A DNA stretch of 34,773 nt from Hypsibius dujardini (lineage: Eukaryota > Tardigrada > Eutardigrada > Parachela > Hypsibiidae), in contig LRSR01012443.1 in NCBI GenBank assembly GCA_001579985.1, positions 1 through 34,773 of the forward strand, in the 5' to 3' direction. The notes beneath the pieces were generated by a model. It worked only from the letters and a program-made list of their open reading frames with translations. It searched no databases and was not told the DNA's origin. A program made the position numbers and the translations under genes. Of this stretch, positions 32,401-34,773 are shown piece after piece (positions within the stretch are counted from its first letter, which is position 1; every line of letters begins with the position of its first letter).

Positions 32401-32698
32401 CCAAATCATTCGGGGCCGACGCCAATGCCAACCCGTTTTTGCGAGCTGGTAAATTACATCCCACTCCATTAAGTCACAATTCACCATGCAATAATCTTAA
32501 ATTAATAATAGAGTATTTTAAATAATTTATAAAGACCTCTTCCCGTTATCAATTCACTGTACATTTGATTCAGGGAAAATTGGGAACTGGCTGGATTATT
32601 TGTCGGTGGAGCAGAATGAGCAAATTGACAATTGGGTGGAGCACAACTTTGCCAGACGACCTGCCCTGTCCGGTCTCACCTTCCAATACGAACCTTAG
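29479..32698 (+). CDS. cytosolic sulfotransferase (PAPS-dependent)
   Basis: Six exons (29479-29609, 29703-29815, 30500-30741, 30806-31030, 32265-32448, 32574-32698) give 339 codons plus stop, a usual length for the SULT family. ATG 29479 is the first Met after an in-frame TGA. The family transfers sulfate from PAPS to hydroxyl or amine acceptors in the cytosol. Visible motifs: the 5'-phosphosulfate loop IASYPKTGQTMM (PKTG kept, but the usual TTW is QTM); PRLYGTHLNATALPEQLL, with the catalytic His of the T-H-L motif kept; the 3'-phosphate motif RNPKDTIISAYHF; SFQEMKKNPLTD; and the C-terminal FLRAGKIGNWLDYLSVEQNE, matching the RKG..GDW region with Ala for Lys. There is no signal peptide or membrane segment. 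Introns include one within the PAPS loop. The large 31031-32264 intron holds two foldback elements. Substrate unknown. Confidence 0.9.
29846..29882. repeat. TA-rich microsatellite in sulfotransferase intron 2
   Basis: Run of TATATA with TATG/TATC interruptions. Confidence 0.7.
31134..31672. mobile_element. foldback element A (GGCGGAG-core family)
   Basis: The left end TAGGAGTGATGATTCATAAT and the right end (inverse of AAGGGTGATGGTTTATAA) are terminal inverted repeats. The centre (31366-31458) is a hairpin with GGGGGCGGAGCTATG..CATAACTCCGCCTCC. The arms share blocks with the neighbouring element B and with 6980-7476. Located in the sulfotransferase intron after exon 4. Confidence 0.7.
31738..32212. 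mobile_element. foldback element B (GGCGGAG-core family)
   Basis: The left arm TTCAGAATTTATTCCATCGG, then TCAGGCTCTGAAAACTTAT, is mirrored by the right arm ending in CCTGACCGATGAAATAAATA. The centre carries GGGGGCGGAGTTACG and CCCATAGCTCCGCCTACG. It is the clearest copy of the family and lies in the same intron as element A. Confidence 0.75.
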
Positions 32699-32835
32699 TG
32701 GTCACGCTTTGGCTTTGTTCTCCATGCACCGTCAGTGCTTTAAATCTACCATAAGTGAAAAGACGTAACGCGTGTCTAAATATGTTAATATCTGCTCAAT
32801 CCATTTAATATCTGCTTCATATATTAATATCCATC

Positions 32836-32841
32836 TTTATT
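32836..32841 (-). promoter_or_regulatory. polyadenylation signal AATAAA of the sulfatase gene
   Basis: AATAAA on the minus strand about 115 bases beyond the sulfatase stop codon (32958-32956), within the ~258-bp gap between the two convergent genes. Confidence 0.55.
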
Positions 32842-32955
32842 GCGAAGAAAAGTGAAACCGACCTCGGCTCATCTCCGAGCTGCTTTTGCAATACTTTGAG
32901 GTTCTGTATAAACAAACAAATTTAATCGCTGCGATAAAGTGGTAAATTCCACACT

Positions 32956-34773
32956 CTACTCTTGCCACGGTTGCACCAGGCCATTATTCAGACTGGCCTT
33001 TGCACGGGGATCTGGCTTCATCGGACGTGAGGGCAACGCAGTCGTGTTGAAAGCCCGAATTCGCTCCATCATTGAAGCAACAATATCTATCCGTTCCGTG
33101 GCGATGTTCCGGTACTCACAGGGATCCTTCACCATGTCGAACAGACACGGCGCCGACGTAGCGTTACAGGCAATAATCTCGGCAGTTTTCTTGTCTTCAC
33201 AGACAAGCGCGCCAGGGGTGTTGGCGACCAGATACTTTGGGTCGAGCCCGCCTTCCGGTTCGTACCATGTGTCAATACGGTATCCAGCAGCATTGGCATG
33301 GGAGCCGCTGATGAGTTTGTACTGGTTCCATCGCAATGCGTACTCGCCCCAGACCGGATCAATCTGATGGAGGATTTCCTTCCTCGGGGAGGGCAGACCC
33401 TTCGAAATGGAATCCCAAATGTCGTACCCATCAAGGTTGTCAATGGGTGATCCGCCAGCCAGACGGATAAACGTGGGAAGCCAATCACTGATGTGGTACA
33501 ACTCTGTGGAGACTCTTCCCTTCAGCTCCAACAAGGGGCTCCACAGCGCGGCCACAACCCGAAGACCACCTTCAAACCTATACACGGTAGAGTCAAGACA
33601 ATAGCTCTACGGTCAAACTGAGGGTGAAAGAACTAAAGTATGGAAAAGGTCTCACTGTGAGCTCTTAGCCCCACGCAGTGGCCAATTGCTGGCAAATGTG
33701 AAGGGCGGTCCGAATTCTAGGCCTCGCTCTGCACCCGCTCCACCGTTGTCGGAGGAAAAGACAACGAGAGTGTTGTTAGCAGCACCCTTTAAGCGCAGAG
33801 CCTCCATGATCTGACCGACAGAGTCGTCCAATGCCGCGACCGTAGCTAAAGGATAAGAGTAGTACTAATACCAAACAAGACCGATTTGTCGGTAACATTT
33901 ACCATTGCGAGGAGTTCGTCCGATTCTTAGTCACTTGCAATATGCATGTGGTGCGATTCTGGCTATTTACTGAAACATATAAATAATTTCGAACCGGTAG
34001 GCTTCCACCAAATATTTTTTGAAGACCAGGGGGCGGAGCTATGTGCGGTTGTCGAGAAAAAGTGAAACCATGCGAGCGCAGCATTCCAGAATAGGTTTGA
34101 AGCTCCGCCTCCAAGCCTTAAAAAAATATTTAACTGATAAAAATACATTTTAAAATTTTGGTTGAACCATTTTCAGAAAAAATTATTTTATACATGGCTT
34201 AGTGCCATTATATTATGGGTACTGCTGGTGGCCTGGAAGACGGAGAAAAATGGGTGGCCTGAATAAGGTATATTTTTGTCTGGACAAATTCCTCGTACTT
34301 CAAACAATTAAAAACAGATACCAAATAATACCGGCATATTTTCTGCGTCCTTCGTGAGCGATATCGGGAAAACGATCGACGTATTTTTGGGGAACCTGCA
34401 CTGGGTCGTAGGCGTTTGCAAAGTGAGGAGCCAGGTGAGACAGATACAAAAATAGAGGCTATAAGAAGACAACAATGGATCAGCACACGGTCAACGGGGA
34501 GATCGGAGGCAACGGTCAGCCTTCACCTTCTCGTAGTTGTGATCATTGATACGACCAATTGCCTTTTTCGTGAACAGTTCCGTAGCATATTCCCCGATAT
34601 ATTTGCGGACGGACTGATGGTTCTCCCACAGATCAAATGCAATGTACTCTTCCGCAACATTCTACATGAACATAAACACGCAGAATTATGCAACAAATGG
34701 ATACAACATACCACAAAACCAACAAACTACCAACAGAGAGACCAAGCTCGCTCTTACAGCTGTCATGGTGTAG
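32956..34773 (-). CDS. arylsulfatase B-like sulfatase (5' end beyond window)
   Basis: Minus-strand exons, 5' to 3': 34773-34758 (partial, YTMTA), 34661-34527, 34458-34332, 33845-33656, 33577-32956. They join in frame to about 362 residues ending PWQE and stop. Sulfatases of this family hydrolyse sulfate esters, arylsulfatase B acting on N-acetylgalactosamine-4-sulfate in lysosomes; the exact substrate here is unknown. Family marks: [29 protein letters not shown] (conserved His), [32 protein letters not shown] (metal-binding Asp-Asn), SNWPLRGAK (conserved Lys), [47 protein letters not shown], and the C-terminal [15 protein letters not shown]. The formylglycine Cys motif (CxPxR) and signal peptide lie outside the window. 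An AATAAA follows. It is convergent with the sulfotransferase. Confidence 0.9.
33965..34195. mobile_element. short foldback element D (GGCGGAG-core family) in sulfatase intron
   Basis: The centre GGGGGCGGAGCTATG (34030-34044) is mirrored by GAAGCTCCGCCTCC (about 34101-34114), with flanking AAATATTTTTT inverted repeats and weaker outer arms. It shares the core with elements A and B and lies in the intron between the 34332-34458 and 33656-33845 exons. Confidence 0.55.

Noticed and set aside
33129-33488. A 119-residue minus-strand frame and a 142-residue plus-strand frame
   Set aside because: Both overlap the last sulfatase exon in other frames and lack any family features.

Overview
The window is animal nuclear DNA. 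Genes are split into many short exons by GT-AG introns (often 69-100 bp), there are no operons or Shine-Dalgarno-led ORFs, and intergenic and intronic DNA is AT-rich and packed with foldback/MITE-type transposons. The protein families (membrane receptors related to guanylyl cyclase receptors, a cytosolic sulfotransferase, an arylsulfatase B-like enzyme) and the compact introns suggest an invertebrate, perhaps an ecdysozoan such as a tardigrade. The sequence alone does not fix the phylum.

Layout. (1) 603-6396 (+): receptor gene A, 12 exons, with an extracellular ANF-receptor-type ligand-binding domain, one transmembrane helix and a ~50-residue tail. (2) 7556-8370: relics of the same receptor superfamily, a minus-strand copy (exon 1 debris plus an intact exon 2) and one plus-strand ligand-domain-like exon. 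(3) about 8830-10330 (+): a decayed Ty3/gypsy-like pol with retropepsin and reverse transcriptase. (4) 11208-11613 (-): the 3' end of an unrecognised membrane-protein gene. (5) 12.3-18.5 kb: mostly AT-rich DNA with a hAT-type nonautonomous element (perfect 8-bp target duplication) and a few coding-like islands. (6) 18712-24098 (+): receptor gene B, a tandem paralogue of A whose shared introns fall at corresponding places with the same phase. (7) 24.1-26.6 kb: hairpin, possible lipase relic, dispersed repeat. (8) 26644-27885 (+): a cysteine-rich single-pass membrane protein of unknown family. (9) 29479-32698 (+): complete cytosolic sulfotransferase. (10) 32956-34773 (-): arylsulfatase B-like gene, convergent with the sulfotransferase and cut off at its 5' side by the window edge.

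The two receptors keep the natriuretic-peptide-receptor plan up to the membrane but stop before any kinase-homology or cyclase domain, like clearance (NPR-C type) receptors. The sulfotransferase and sulfatase are enzymes with opposing chemistry lying tail to tail about 260 bp apart; any functional link is inference. The introns of receptor A and of the sulfotransferase have been heavily colonised by foldback elements. One of these sits inside a 5' splice site, where the duplicated target TA keeps the donor GTA.
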